Of a stretch of DNA of 64,000 nucleotides, positions 56,634-64,000 are shown one piece after another. How positions within the stretch are numbered: position 1 is the stretch's first letter; each line of letters starts with the position of its first letter. A program made the translations under genes and the position numbers. The notes beneath the pieces are model-generated. The model was not told where the DNA came from, ran no database searches, and saw only the letters and a program-made list of their open reading frames with translations. The stretch comes from Pseudomonadota bacterium (GTDB taxonomy: Bacteria; Pseudomonadota; Alphaproteobacteria; Sphingomonadales; Sphingomonadaceae): positions 15,410 through 79,409 of the forward strand of contig JAEZCZ010000120.1 in NCBI GenBank assembly GCA_023433305.1, given 5' to 3'.

Positions 56634-57218
56634 ATGGAACCCGCCCGCATCACCGCGACGGATCTCGCCTGCCGCCGCGGGGATCGGCTGCTGTTCCGAG
56701 GCCTCTCGTTTGCGCTGAACGCCGGTGAAGCGCTGCAGGTGGTTGGGCCGAACGGGACGGGAAAGTCGAGCCTCCTGCGCATCCTCGCCGGGCTGTTGCG
56801 CCCCATTGCCGGGACGGTCGCGCGAAACCGCGAGGTCGCCCTGCTCGACGAGCGGCTGCCGCTCGACAGCGACCTCCCGCTAGGGCGTGCGCTCGAGGTC
56901 TGGCGGCGCCTCGACGGCGCCGGCCCCGCTCACACCGACCTGGCGAGCCTCGGCCTCGATACGCTGACCGACGTTCCAGTGCGCTACCTCTCCACCGGAC
57001 AACGCAAGCGCGCCGCGATCCTCCAATCGAACGCACGCGGAGCGGGTATCTGGCTGCTGGACGAGCCGCTTAACGGTCTCGATGTGGATGCAGCGGCGGC
57101 GTTCCAGGATCGCCTCGCGAGCTTTCTCGCCGACGGGGGTGTCGCGGTGATCGCGTCGCACCAGCCGTTCCACGTGCCGAGCCTGCAGCGGCTGCACCTG
57201 ACGGATTTCGAGCCATGA
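56634..57218 (+). CDS. ccmA: Cytochrome c biogenesis ATP-binding protein CcmA
   Basis: The ATPase of the system I cytochrome c maturation machinery, which releases haem-loaded CcmE. The 194-residue protein has Walker [10 protein letters not shown], the ABC signature LSTGQRKR, and Walker [13 protein letters not shown]. Its stop overlaps the ccmB start by four bases. It serves the c-type cytochromes encoded elsewhere in this window. Confidence 0.93.
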   Translation: MEPARITATDLACRRGDRLLFRGLSFALNAGEALQVVGPNGTGKSSLLRILAGLLRPIAGTVARNREVALLDERLPLDSDLPLGRALEVWRRLDGAGPAHTDLASLGLDTLTDVPVRYLSTGQRKRAAILQSNARGAGIWLLDEPLNGLDVDAAAAFQDRLASFLADGGVAVIASHQPFHVPSLQRLHLTDFEP

Positions 57219-57874
57219 GCCTATTCTCGGCGCTGCTCCGGCGCGACCTAGCGCAGATGTTCGGTGGCGCGGGGCGCGGCGCAACGCTGTTGCCTGTGCT
57301 GTTCTTCATCGCCGTGGCCATGCTCTACCCCTTCGCGGTCGGCCCGGACCCGACGCTGCTGGCGCGCACTGGGGGCGGGGTGATCTGGGTGGCCGCCCTG
57401 CTCGCCTCGGTCTTGCCGCTCGATCGGCTGCTGGGCCGCGACGTGGAGCGCGGGTTCTTCGACCAACTGGCGCTGCGTGGCGTGGCCGAGGAAGTCGTGG
57501 TCGGGGTGCGGCTGTTGGCGCACTGGCTGAGCTTCGGGCCGCCGCTGATGATCGCGACACTCCCCGCCGCGGCGCTGCTGGGGATCAATGGCGAAGCGCT
57601 GCGAACGGTCGAGCTGGGATTGCTAGCCGGCACCCCTGGGCTCGCGGCGATCGGGCTGATGATCGCGGCGCTGACCGTTGGCATGCGCAGTGGAGCCGCC
57701 CTCGCTGGATTGCTGCTGATGCCGCTGGCCGTGCCGCTGCTGGTATTCGGCGCGGGCGCTTTGGCGACCGGCGGCGACACCGGCATCGCACTTACCGCGG
57801 CGATCAGCCTGCTGCTGGTCGCGATCACGCCGTTTGCGGGAGGGGCGGCGATCCGGGCGGCGCGGGAGGGGTAG
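57215..57874 (+). CDS. ccmB: Haem exporter permease CcmB
   Basis: The six-helix membrane partner of CcmA, 219 residues. It begins with the typical LFSALLRRDLAQMFGGAGRG and contains LLGRDVERGFFDQLALRGVA. No ccmC gene follows, which is different from the E. coli ccmABC order; the remaining ccm genes must lie elsewhere. Confidence 0.92.
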   Translation: MSLFSALLRRDLAQMFGGAGRGATLLPVLFFIAVAMLYPFAVGPDPTLLARTGGGVIWVAALLASVLPLDRLLGRDVERGFFDQLALRGVAEEVVVGVRLLAHWLSFGPPLMIATLPAAALLGINGEALRTVELGLLAGTPGLAAIGLMIAALTVGMRSGAALAGLLLMPLAVPLLVFGAGALATGGDTGIALTAAISLLLVAITPFAGGAAIRAAREG

Positions 57875-58402
57875 ATGAGCGAAACGAAGAGAAGCGCGGT
57901 GGTCGCGTCAATTTTGATCGGGGGTGCTATTGGAGGGCTGGCGTCGCTCGATTTCAGTCGCGAGGTCGAGCCAGATCCAAACTTTAAGTGCACGTTCGTC
58001 GCAAAGCCCGATGCGGCCCCAGTCAAGCTTGGAGACATAACGGGTCCGATCGCGAGGATCGGCATCGGCGGCTATCTGGGCGATCCCTTCGAAGAGGAAT
58101 TATATGACCTTGAGGGCCGCGCCACCCTTCTCGTGGATGGCCAAACGCGCTCGTACCTAGCACGAGGATCAGTTTTCATTTGGCAGCCGGGTAATGTCGA
58201 CGATTTATCGATCACACTCTCTCCTGATGAAAACGCGCGACGGGATTTTACGCTCATCACGTTCGACAGGAATGGCTCGTTGAGCCAAGAAGCGAATATG
58301 GCTTTCGCCTTTGATAATCCCGACCTTAAGCTGATGCATCCGATGTCATATCGATGCTCGTTCATCGGCCCCTTGCCGCAAGCCACAGACCGAAGCGACT
58401 GA
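57875..58402 (+). CDS. Protein of unknown function with an N-terminal membrane segment
   Basis: A 175-residue protein. It has one hydrophobic N-terminal segment (AVVASILIGGAIGGLASL), then a soluble part rich in beta strands (ITGPIARIGIGGYLGD and later LSITLSPDENARRD). I recognise no family. GGGAGG precedes the ATG, which lies directly after the ccmB stop. The gene is visibly less GC-rich than its neighbours and uses more A/T-ending codons, a possible sign of recent acquisition. Confidence 0.65.
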   Translation: MSETKRSAVVASILIGGAIGGLASLDFSREVEPDPNFKCTFVAKPDAAPVKLGDITGPIARIGIGGYLGDPFEEELYDLEGRATLLVDGQTRSYLARGSVFIWQPGNVDDLSITLSPDENARRDFTLITFDRNGSLSQEANMAFAFDNPDLKLMHPMSYRCSFIGPLPQATDRSD

Positions 58403-58405
58403 TCG

Positions 58406-59233
58406 TCAAGCGTAAGGCGGCTTGTGCAGACCCTTCGGGCTCAGCGTGAAGATCTCGCAGCCGTCGTCGGTGATGCCGATCGAGTGTTCGAACTGCGCCG
58501 AAAGGCTCTTGTCGCGAGTGACCGCGGTCCAGCCGTCGCTGAGTACTTTGACGTGCGGCTTGCCGAGGTTGATCATCGGTTCGATGGTCATGAACATGCC
58601 GGGGCGCAACTCGGGGCCCGTCCCGGCCTTGGCGGCGTGGACCACTTCAGGCGCGTCGTGGAACAGCCGCCCGAGACCATGGCCGCAGAAATCGCGCACG
58701 ACGCCGTAGCGGTACTGCTCGGCATGGGCCTGGATCGCGGCTCCGATGTCACCGAGACGGGCGCCGGGCTTCGCCTGCTCGATCCCGAGCATCAGGCATT
58801 CGTGCGTGACGTCGACCAACCGCCGTGCCTTGAGCGAGACATCGCCGACGAAATACATCCGGCTCGAGTCCCCATGCCAGCCGTCGAGAAGGGGCGTCAC
58901 GTCGATATTGACGATGTCGCCTTCCTTGAGCGTCTTGGCCGAGGGAATGCCGTGGCAGACCACGTGGTTGATCGAAATGCAGCATGAGTGCGTGTAGCCG
59001 CGATAACCGAGGGTGGCAGGCACGCCCCCGCCATCGAGCGTCATCTCGCGCACGACACGGTCGATCTGCTCGGTCGAGACACCTGGTTCTACGTGCGCCG
59101 CGAGCTCGTCGAGAATTTCCGCCGCCAGCCGCCCGGCCCTGCGCATACCTTCGAACCCGTCTGGTCCGTGCAGCTTGATGGTGCCGTCGCGATAGACGGA
59201 CATGTCGGCGGTGACGTGCTGGTATTCGGTCAT
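58406..59233 (-). CDS. map: Methionine aminopeptidase, type I
   Basis: Removes the initiator methionine from new proteins. The 275-residue enzyme shows the dinuclear metal site: Asp in VNIDVTPLLDGWHGDSSRMY, His in CGHGLGRLFHDAPEVV, and Glu in FMTIEPMIN and AQFEHSIGIT. Start at ATG 59233. It is transcribed with the following lipoprotein gene's strand but 25 bp apart from its stop. Confidence 0.94.
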   Translation of the reverse strand: MTEYQHVTADMSVYRDGTIKLHGPDGFEGMRRAGRLAAEILDELAAHVEPGVSTEQIDRVVREMTLDGGGVPATLGYRGYTHSCCISINHVVCHGIPSAKTLKEGDIVNIDVTPLLDGWHGDSSRMYFVGDVSLKARRLVDVTHECLMLGIEQAKPGARLGDIGAAIQAHAEQYRYGVVRDFCGHGLGRLFHDAPEVVHAAKAGTGPELRPGMFMTIEPMINLGKPHVKVLSDGWTAVTRDKSLSAQFEHSIGITDDGCEIFTLSPKGLHKPPYA

Positions 59234-59258
59234 TTCGGGGATGTAGTCGCTGGAGCGT

Positions 59259-60068
59259 TCAATTGCGAGCGCTGAACGCCTCGCGGAACTCAGGTTTCAC
59301 CGCCGCGAGAATGGCGCTGTCGACAGGAAGGTTCACCTCGTAGGCGCCTTCGACGTACGGACCCGCGACGTAAGGTCCGGCGTAAAGCGTCAGCCGGTCG
59401 AACGTGCGCTGGTTCGAGGAGCCGACGAAGACTTCCAGCGCATCGATGCCTGGGCACTGCACAAAAGGATCGTCGGGATCGTAGCTCGGCGCCCCTTCGC
59501 GGCGCTTGGCCCGCTCGCGGTCGAGGGCTTCGCAGAACCGCGTTCCGAGCGCCTCTTCGAGCGCTTCGGGACTGCTGAAGAGGTCGATCGGGTTCATCGA
59601 GCGCTCGGTCCGCTTGTCCCAAAGCAGCGCTTCGCGGGTGTAGCTTCCGTGGGCACCGCCGGTGTAGGACGTCATGTCGGCCGAGAGACTGAGCCAATCG
59701 GGCAGCTCGGTGACGACCTTCCATTCGGCCGTGTAGCTGTGCTTGTTGTACGGGAATCCGTTATCCCGCGCTTCACGCCGCGCCTCCACTGAATCGCGCG
59801 CCAATTCGGATCGCCGCTGCTCGAGCCGGATGTCGAGGAGCGAAGCGAGCTCGACGATCCGGCCGGCTTCGGCGGGATATGAAAACTCGAACAGGAAGTC
59901 GTCGGTCTCCTCGGCCACGGAGCGCGCTCCGTTGCTCGGCGCGGTCGTGGCCGTCGCGGTTGGCGTGGGAGTCTCCGTAGGCGCTGCCGGGGGAGGTGTT
60001 TCCTGCGGCTCGCTATTGCACGCCGCAATTGCTCCAGCGAGCGCGATCAAGGAAATCCAACGCGTCAT
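59259..60068 (-). CDS. DUF4163/DUF3298-type lipoprotein
   Basis: A 269-residue lipoprotein with signal ISLIALAGAIAAC and a Pro/Thr-rich linker. The body has the DUF4163-like start (FLFEFSYPAEAGRIVELASL) and a DUF3298-like end (TSYTGGAHGSYTREALLWDK; NPIDLFSSPEALEEAL). Related proteins occur in the envelope of many bacteria; some are RsiV-like, but no sigma-factor gene is adjacent. Start at ATG 60068, divergent from the aminopeptidase gene by 46 bp. Confidence 0.8.
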   Translation of the reverse strand: MTRWISLIALAGAIAACNSEPQETPPPAAPTETPTPTATATTAPSNGARSVAEETDDFLFEFSYPAEAGRIVELASLLDIRLEQRRSELARDSVEARREARDNGFPYNKHSYTAEWKVVTELPDWLSLSADMTSYTGGAHGSYTREALLWDKRTERSMNPIDLFSSPEALEEALGTRFCEALDRERAKRREGAPSYDPDDPFVQCPGIDALEVFVGSSNQRTFDRLTLYAGPYVAGPYVEGAYEVNLPVDSAILAAVKPEFREAFSARN

Positions 60069-60114
60069 CCGGTCTGCCTTTCCAAAACGCGCGCGAACGG
60101 GCAAGCGGCAATCG

Positions 60115-61491
60115 ATGAACGAAGAACTGATCAGGCCCGACAAGGGTCAGCCGGCGATCGCGATCCACCTCGTCAACAAAGACGGGTTGGCGGAGTTCAC
60201 CAAGCGCCTGAGCGGACCGCAGCGAGCGGCGCTCGAGGGCCAGAAATTCACCGGCGCGGGCTACCAGGTCGGGATCGTCCCCGATGGCGACGGCTGGTTC
60301 GCGGTGGGCGGCGTCAAGAACCCGGCCAGCCTCTCCAGCTGGTGCATGGCCAAGCTGGCCGAACAACTTCCGGCGGGCACCTACCGCCTGGCCGATGGCG
60401 AACCCGGCCCGGCGCTGCACGGCTGGCAGACGGCGCAATACCGCTTCGGCCGCTACAAGGAGGAGAAAGAGCCGGTCGGGCCGCGCATCCTCCTGACGGC
60501 CGAGGCGAAGGCGATCGGGCCTGCGCTGGCCGAAGCGCGCGCGGTCGCCTGGGTGCGCGATCTCGTCAACACCCCTGCCGAGGACATGGGCCCGGCCGCG
60601 CTCGAAGCAGAGGCGGAGAAGCTCGCCAAGGCGCATGGGGCGACGCTTTCCGTGACACGAGGCGAAGCGCTCGAGCGCGAATACCCGATGGTCCACGCGG
60701 TGGGCCGCGCCGCTGCCCGCAGCCACGCGCCGCGCATGCTCCATATCACCTGGGGCGACGAGAGCGCACCTGTGCTGGCGATCGTCGGGAAGGGCGTGTG
60801 CTTCGATTCGGGCGGGCTCGACGTGAAGCCGGCGGCGGGCATGCTGCTGATGAAGAAGGACATGGGCGGCGCCGCGCACGCGCTGGCGCTTGCCGGGCTG
60901 GTGATGGAAGCGGGGCTGAAGGTGCGGCTGCACTGCCTCGTCCCCGCGGTCGAAAACGCGATCGCCGGCAATTCCTTCCGCCCCGGCGACGTGCTGAAGA
61001 GCCGCACGGGGCTGACGGTCGAGATCGGCAATACCGATGCCGAGGGGCGGCTCATCCTCGGCGACGCGCTGGCGCGGGCAAGCGAGGAGAAACCGGAGCT
61101 GGTGATCGATTTCGCCACGCTGACCGGGGCCGCGCGGGTGGCGATCGGACCCGACCTGCCGGCGCTGTTCACGCGGCGCGACGAGACTGCCGATGCCCTG
61201 CTCGCGGCGGGCAAGGCGCACGACGATCCGTGCTGGCGCCTGCCGCTGCACGAGGCCTACGGCGAATGGCTCAAGTCCGACATCGCCGACACCAACAACG
61301 CCCACGCCAATGCTTTCGCGGGGGCGAGCGTGGCGGCGCTGTTCCTCGACAAGTTCGTCGGCGAGGGGCTGGACTGGGCGCATTTCGACACCTTCGCATG
61401 GCGGCCGGCGGCGAAGCCCGGGCGGCCTAAGGGCGGCGAAGCGCTCGGTCTGCGGGCCGCGTGGCACATGCTGCGCGAACGGTTCGGCTGA
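60115..61491 (+). CDS. Leucyl aminopeptidase family (M17) protein
   Basis: A 458-residue cytosolic metallopeptidase. The metal and catalytic residues are in VGKGVCFDSGGLDVKPAAGM, MLLMKKDMGGAAHA and the M17 signature NTDAEGRLILGDAL. The N-terminal domain is shorter than in E. coli PepA. It trims N-terminal residues from peptides. Start at ATG 60115; an open frame to 59743 upstream overlaps the divergent lipoprotein gene and is not used. Confidence 0.92.
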   Translation: MNEELIRPDKGQPAIAIHLVNKDGLAEFTKRLSGPQRAALEGQKFTGAGYQVGIVPDGDGWFAVGGVKNPASLSSWCMAKLAEQLPAGTYRLADGEPGPALHGWQTAQYRFGRYKEEKEPVGPRILLTAEAKAIGPALAEARAVAWVRDLVNTPAEDMGPAALEAEAEKLAKAHGATLSVTRGEALEREYPMVHAVGRAAARSHAPRMLHITWGDESAPVLAIVGKGVCFDSGGLDVKPAAGMLLMKKDMGGAAHALALAGLVMEAGLKVRLHCLVPAVENAIAGNSFRPGDVLKSRTGLTVEIGNTDAEGRLILGDALARASEEKPELVIDFATLTGAARVAIGPDLPALFTRRDETADALLAAGKAHDDPCWRLPLHEAYGEWLKSDIADTNNAHANAFAGASVAALFLDKFVGEGLDWAHFDTFAWRPAAKPGRPKGGEALGLRAAWHMLRERFG

Positions 61492-61533
61492 GCGGTGCTT
61501 GCTCCCCCGCCCCTCCCCGTCTAACGGCGCGCA

Positions 61534-61899
61534 ATGCATGACATGGGCGACATCGAAGGCGAGCTCGACGCGCTGAGGCCCGGCGTGACGTTCGCGCTGG
61601 CTGGCCCGCAACCGAAGGCCGACCCTTCGCGCACGCCGCTGCGGGGGGACCTGGCGCACATCGCGCTGGCCGGAAAGTTCTTCGTGCCGCACTACGCGGT
61701 GCCGCAGCCGCGCATCGTGATGCCCGGCGGAGCGCCGCTGCTGACAGGCACCGGCGAGGGGGCGCAGGAGCTCTGCACGCTGATGGAAGGCGATAGTTTT
61801 GAGGTACTTGACGTCACCGGCGGGTGGGCGTGGGGGTGCCTTTCGATCGACGGGCCGGTGGGTTATGTGCGGCTCGACCGGCTGGAGGCGCTGCGCTGA
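61534..61899 (+). CDS. SH3b-type protein
   Basis: A 121-residue protein, probably cytoplasmic as no signal is visible. The C-terminal 70 residues look like a bacterial SH3 domain (GAQELCTLMEGDSFEVLDVT and GWAWGCLSIDGPVGYVRLD). Proteins like this often precede NlpC/P60 hydrolases, but here the next gene is argC, whose start overlaps its stop (TGATG). Function is unknown. Confidence 0.75.
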   Translation: MHDMGDIEGELDALRPGVTFALAGPQPKADPSRTPLRGDLAHIALAGKFFVPHYAVPQPRIVMPGGAPLLTGTGEGAQELCTLMEGDSFEVLDVTGGWAWGCLSIDGPVGYVRLDRLEALR

Positions 61900-62825
61900 T
61901 GGCACACTCGGTTTTCATCGACGGCGCCGCCGGCACGACCGGCCTGGAGATCGCGGAGCGGCTCGAAGGCCGCCCCGAGTTCGAGATCCTGCACGTCAAT
62001 GAAGCGCTTCGTAAGGACCTGAACACCCGCCGAACGGCCTTGAACGAGGCAGACTTCGCGATCCTGTGCCTGCCCGACGAGGCGGCGCGCGAAGCCGTCG
62101 CGCTGATCGACCCGCAAAGCGCCACCCGCGTGATCGACGCCTCGACCGCGCACCGGGTCGCGCCCGGCTGGGTCTACGGCTTTCCCGAAGTGGTCGGCCA
62201 CACCGCCGTCGCCGAGGCGCGGCGCGTCTCGAACCCGGGCTGCTACTCGACCGGCTTCATCGCGCTGGTCGCGCCGCTGGTCCGCGCCGGGCTGCTGCCG
62301 GCCGACTGGCCCTACGTGTGCCACGCCGTCTCGGGCTATTCGGGCGGCGGCAAGGCGCTGATCGCGCGCTTCGAGGACGACACCGACATCGCCTGGCGCG
62401 GCTACGCGCTGAACCTCGGCCACAAGCACGTGCCCGAGATGCAGCAGCGCTGCGGGCTGGCCGTGCCGCCGCTGTTCTCGCCGGCGGTGATCCCCGCGCA
62501 CCGCGGGATGGTGGTCGAAGTGCCGCTGCCGCTTGCGGCGATGAGCGGCGCCGGCACGCCCGAGGCGATGCGCGACTGGCTCGCCGCGTTTTACGGCGCG
62601 AGCCAGGTCGTGCGGATGGGCCGGGACCCGGACGGCGAACTGCTGCTCCGCCGCTCGGCCGAGCCGAGCGACGCGCTCGAGCTGCACGTCTTCGGCTCCG
62701 CCGACGGCAGCCAGGCGCGGCTCGTGGCGGTGCTCGACAACCTCGGCAAGGGCGCGAGCGGCGCGGCGGTGCAGTCGCTCAACCTGATGGCGGGCATCGA
62801 GGAAACGGCCGGCCTGCGGCTGTGA
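61899..62825 (+). CDS. argC: N-acetyl-gamma-glutamyl-phosphate reductase, type 2
   Basis: The NADPH-dependent third step of arginine synthesis. The 308-residue protein belongs to the shorter AGPR2 class: FIDGAAGTTGLEIAERL at the N-terminus, the catalytic cysteine in SNPGCYSTGFIAL, and a later HKHVPEMQQRCGL with PAVIPAHRGMVVEVPL. Start at ATG 61899, one base overlapping the SH3 gene. Confidence 0.93.
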   Translation: MAHSVFIDGAAGTTGLEIAERLEGRPEFEILHVNEALRKDLNTRRTALNEADFAILCLPDEAAREAVALIDPQSATRVIDASTAHRVAPGWVYGFPEVVGHTAVAEARRVSNPGCYSTGFIALVAPLVRAGLLPADWPYVCHAVSGYSGGGKALIARFEDDTDIAWRGYALNLGHKHVPEMQQRCGLAVPPLFSPAVIPAHRGMVVEVPLPLAAMSGAGTPEAMRDWLAAFYGASQVVRMGRDPDGELLLRRSAEPSDALELHVFGSADGSQARLVAVLDNLGKGASGAAVQSLNLMAGIEETAGLRL

Positions 62826-62859
62826 CTGCCCGATAATTGGGCAGCGCCTGCCTAATTTT
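62826..62859 (+). terminator. Weak intrinsic terminator after argC
   Basis: CTGCCC (62826-62831), GATAATT, GGGCAG (62839-62844) forms a six-base stem right after the argC stop. The T-rich AATTTTC follows about ten bases later, further than ideal. It may separate argC from glnB transcription. Confidence 0.45.
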
Positions 62860-62981
62860 CAGTCCCGCGTAACCGCTGGCCGGGCCAGGGCGCTTCGCCG
62901 TGTGCGTCCCCCGCCCTCCCGCGCCCGCGCAAATCGGCCTTTTCGGGGGCTGTGCGATTGTCTACCTCGGGCGGCAGCGCC

Positions 62982-62998
62982 TTGGCACGATTCTTGGA
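62982..62998 (+). promoter_or_regulatory. Sigma-54-like promoter upstream of glnB
   Basis: TTGGCACG (62982-62989), four bases, then TTGGA (62994-62998) matches the -24/-12 layout of sigma-54 promoters (consensus TGGCAC, five bases, TTGCA). The -24 GG is at 62984-62985 with exactly ten bases to the -12 dinucleotide, which is GG here rather than GC. It lies about 70 bp before the glnB start, as expected for nitrogen-controlled glnBA operons. No NtrC site was identified. Confidence 0.6.
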
Positions 62999-63021
62999 AG
63001 AACGTTGCCGGGGGATGGTGA

Positions 63022-63405
<384 letters not shown>

Positions 63406-63428
63406 GCACACCCGCTCACCCACCTCGG

Positions 63429-63450
63429 CCCCTCCCGCAGGCGGGAGGGG
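63429..63450. repeat. Perfect 10-bp palindrome between glnB and glnA
   Basis: CCCCTCCCGC (63429-63438), AG, GCGGGAGGGG (63441-63450) forms a very stable ten-base stem. No T tract follows. Similar GC-rich extragenic palindromes are common in sphingomonad genomes. In this place it could stabilise or attenuate the glnB-glnA message. Confidence 0.7.
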
Positions 63451-63501
63451 AGAATCGAACGAAATCCCACCCGGACGGGAGGGACCAACAAGGAAGACGA
63501 A

Positions 63502-64000
63502 ATGGCCAGTGCATCGGATATCGTGAAGCGGATCAAGGACGAGGAGATCGAGTGGGTCGACCTTCGCTTCACCGATCCCAAGGGCAAGTGGCAGCACCTG
63601 ACGATGGTCGCCTCGGTCCTCGACGAGGACACGCTCGAGGAAGGGCTGATGTTCGACGGCTCCTCGATCGCCGGTTGGAAGACGATCAACGAATCGGACA
63701 TGATCCTGAAGCCCGACCTCGAGGAGGTCTGGATCGACCCGTTCAGCGCCACCCCGATGATGATCGTGGTCTGCGACATCGTCGAGCCTTCGACGGGTGA
63801 GCTCTACTCGCGCGACCCGCGCTCGACCGCCAAGCGCTCCGAGGCCTACCTCAAGTCGACCGGCATCGGCGACACCGTGTACGTCGGCCCCGAAGCCGAG
63901 TTCTTCATGTTCGACGACGTGCGCTTCGAGGACGGCTATGCCGGGTCGGGCTTCCAGATCGACGACATCGAGCTGCCGACCAACACCGGCGCCGAGCTGG
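63502..64000 (+). CDS. glnA: Glutamine synthetase, type I (5' part, cut by the window end)
   Basis: The first 166 codons are present: MASASDIVKRIKDEEIEWVD, then FTDPKGKWQHLTMVAS and LMFDGSSIAGWKTINESDM of the N-terminal beta-grasp domain. The start of the catalytic domain follows, with the metal-binding glutamate motif VGPEAEFFMFDDV. AGGA precedes ATG 63502. The enzyme makes glutamine from glutamate and ammonia and is controlled through PII, whose gene lies 96 bp upstream. The reading frame is still open at 64000. Confidence 0.95.
   Translation, partial: MASASDIVKRIKDEEIEWVDLRFTDPKGKWQHLTMVASVLDEDTLEEGLMFDGSSIAGWKTINESDMILKPDLEEVWIDPFSATPMMIVVCDIVEPSTGELYSRDPRSTAKRSEAYLKSTGIGDTVYVGPEAEFFMFDDVRFEDGYAGSGFQIDDIELPTNTGAEL

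Noticed and set aside
59743..60114. N-terminal extension of the leucyl aminopeptidase
   Set aside because: It overlaps the divergent lipoprotein gene, has no family similarity, and the ATG at 60115 gives the normal length.

Overview
The window is one continuous stretch of GC-rich bacterial chromosome with densely packed genes and many start/stop overlaps. Protein families and gene order point to an alphaproteobacterium, most likely of the order Sphingomonadales (Sphingomonas/Erythrobacter/Novosphingobium relatives). The supporting signs are a complete dcw cell-wall/division cluster with an FtsZ that has a long acidic tail, followed by a TPR-SPOR protein, a YbjN protein and proC, plus aa3-type respiration and a type-2 ArgC. 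This placement is inferred from protein similarity recalled from memory; no database search was run. I see no rRNA or tRNA gene, prophage, insertion sequence or CRISPR array.

Layout. 1-4.4 kb (minus strand): Bax-inhibitor-1 membrane protein, proC, YbjN protein and a TPR-SPOR secreted protein. 4.4-23.3 kb (minus): the dcw cluster, transcribed right to left as mraZ-rsmH-ftsL-ftsI-murE-murF-mraY-murD-ftsW-murG-murC-murB-ddlB-ftsQ-ftsA-ftsZ. Most junctions overlap by 1-4 bases, which suggests translational coupling. 23.6-26.8 kb: a GldG-like lipoprotein, a small membrane protein, cysteine synthase, a 2Fe-2S ferredoxin and an AlkA-type glycosylase. 26.9-28.9 kb: an S9 peptidase behind a small dyad operator candidate.

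28.9-37.0 kb is a respiratory module: a fused cytochrome oxidase subunit I+III, a subunit II carrying its own haem c domain, two further c-type cytochromes, a b561-type cytochrome, a CtaG-like assembly protein, a sorbosone-type sugar dehydrogenase and a DUF2231 membrane protein. As read, the CtaG gene is broken by a one-base frameshift in a G run; adding one base restores a complete protein that ends 2 bases before the next start codon. 37-50.5 kb holds mixed housekeeping genes: an anion permease, a second EF-G-like GTPase, apaG, metZ, a convergent PMT / GT2-GtrA glycosylation pair, leuB, recO, ubiK, tspO and tlyA.

50.5-51.0 kb is the most unusual non-coding stretch. It holds an 18-codon reading frame behind a near-perfect full-length Shine-Dalgarno sequence, several hairpins, a 12-bp terminator-like stem and a perfect 15-bp AT-rich dyad immediately before the branched-chain aminotransferase gene. 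52-62.8 kb: DUF3817, PilZ, a GH2 glycosidase, several secreted proteins of unknown function, phhB, ccmAB, map, a leucyl aminopeptidase, an SH3 protein and argC. 62.9-64 kb: a sigma-54-like promoter, glnB (PII) and the first 166 codons of glnA, which runs off the window.
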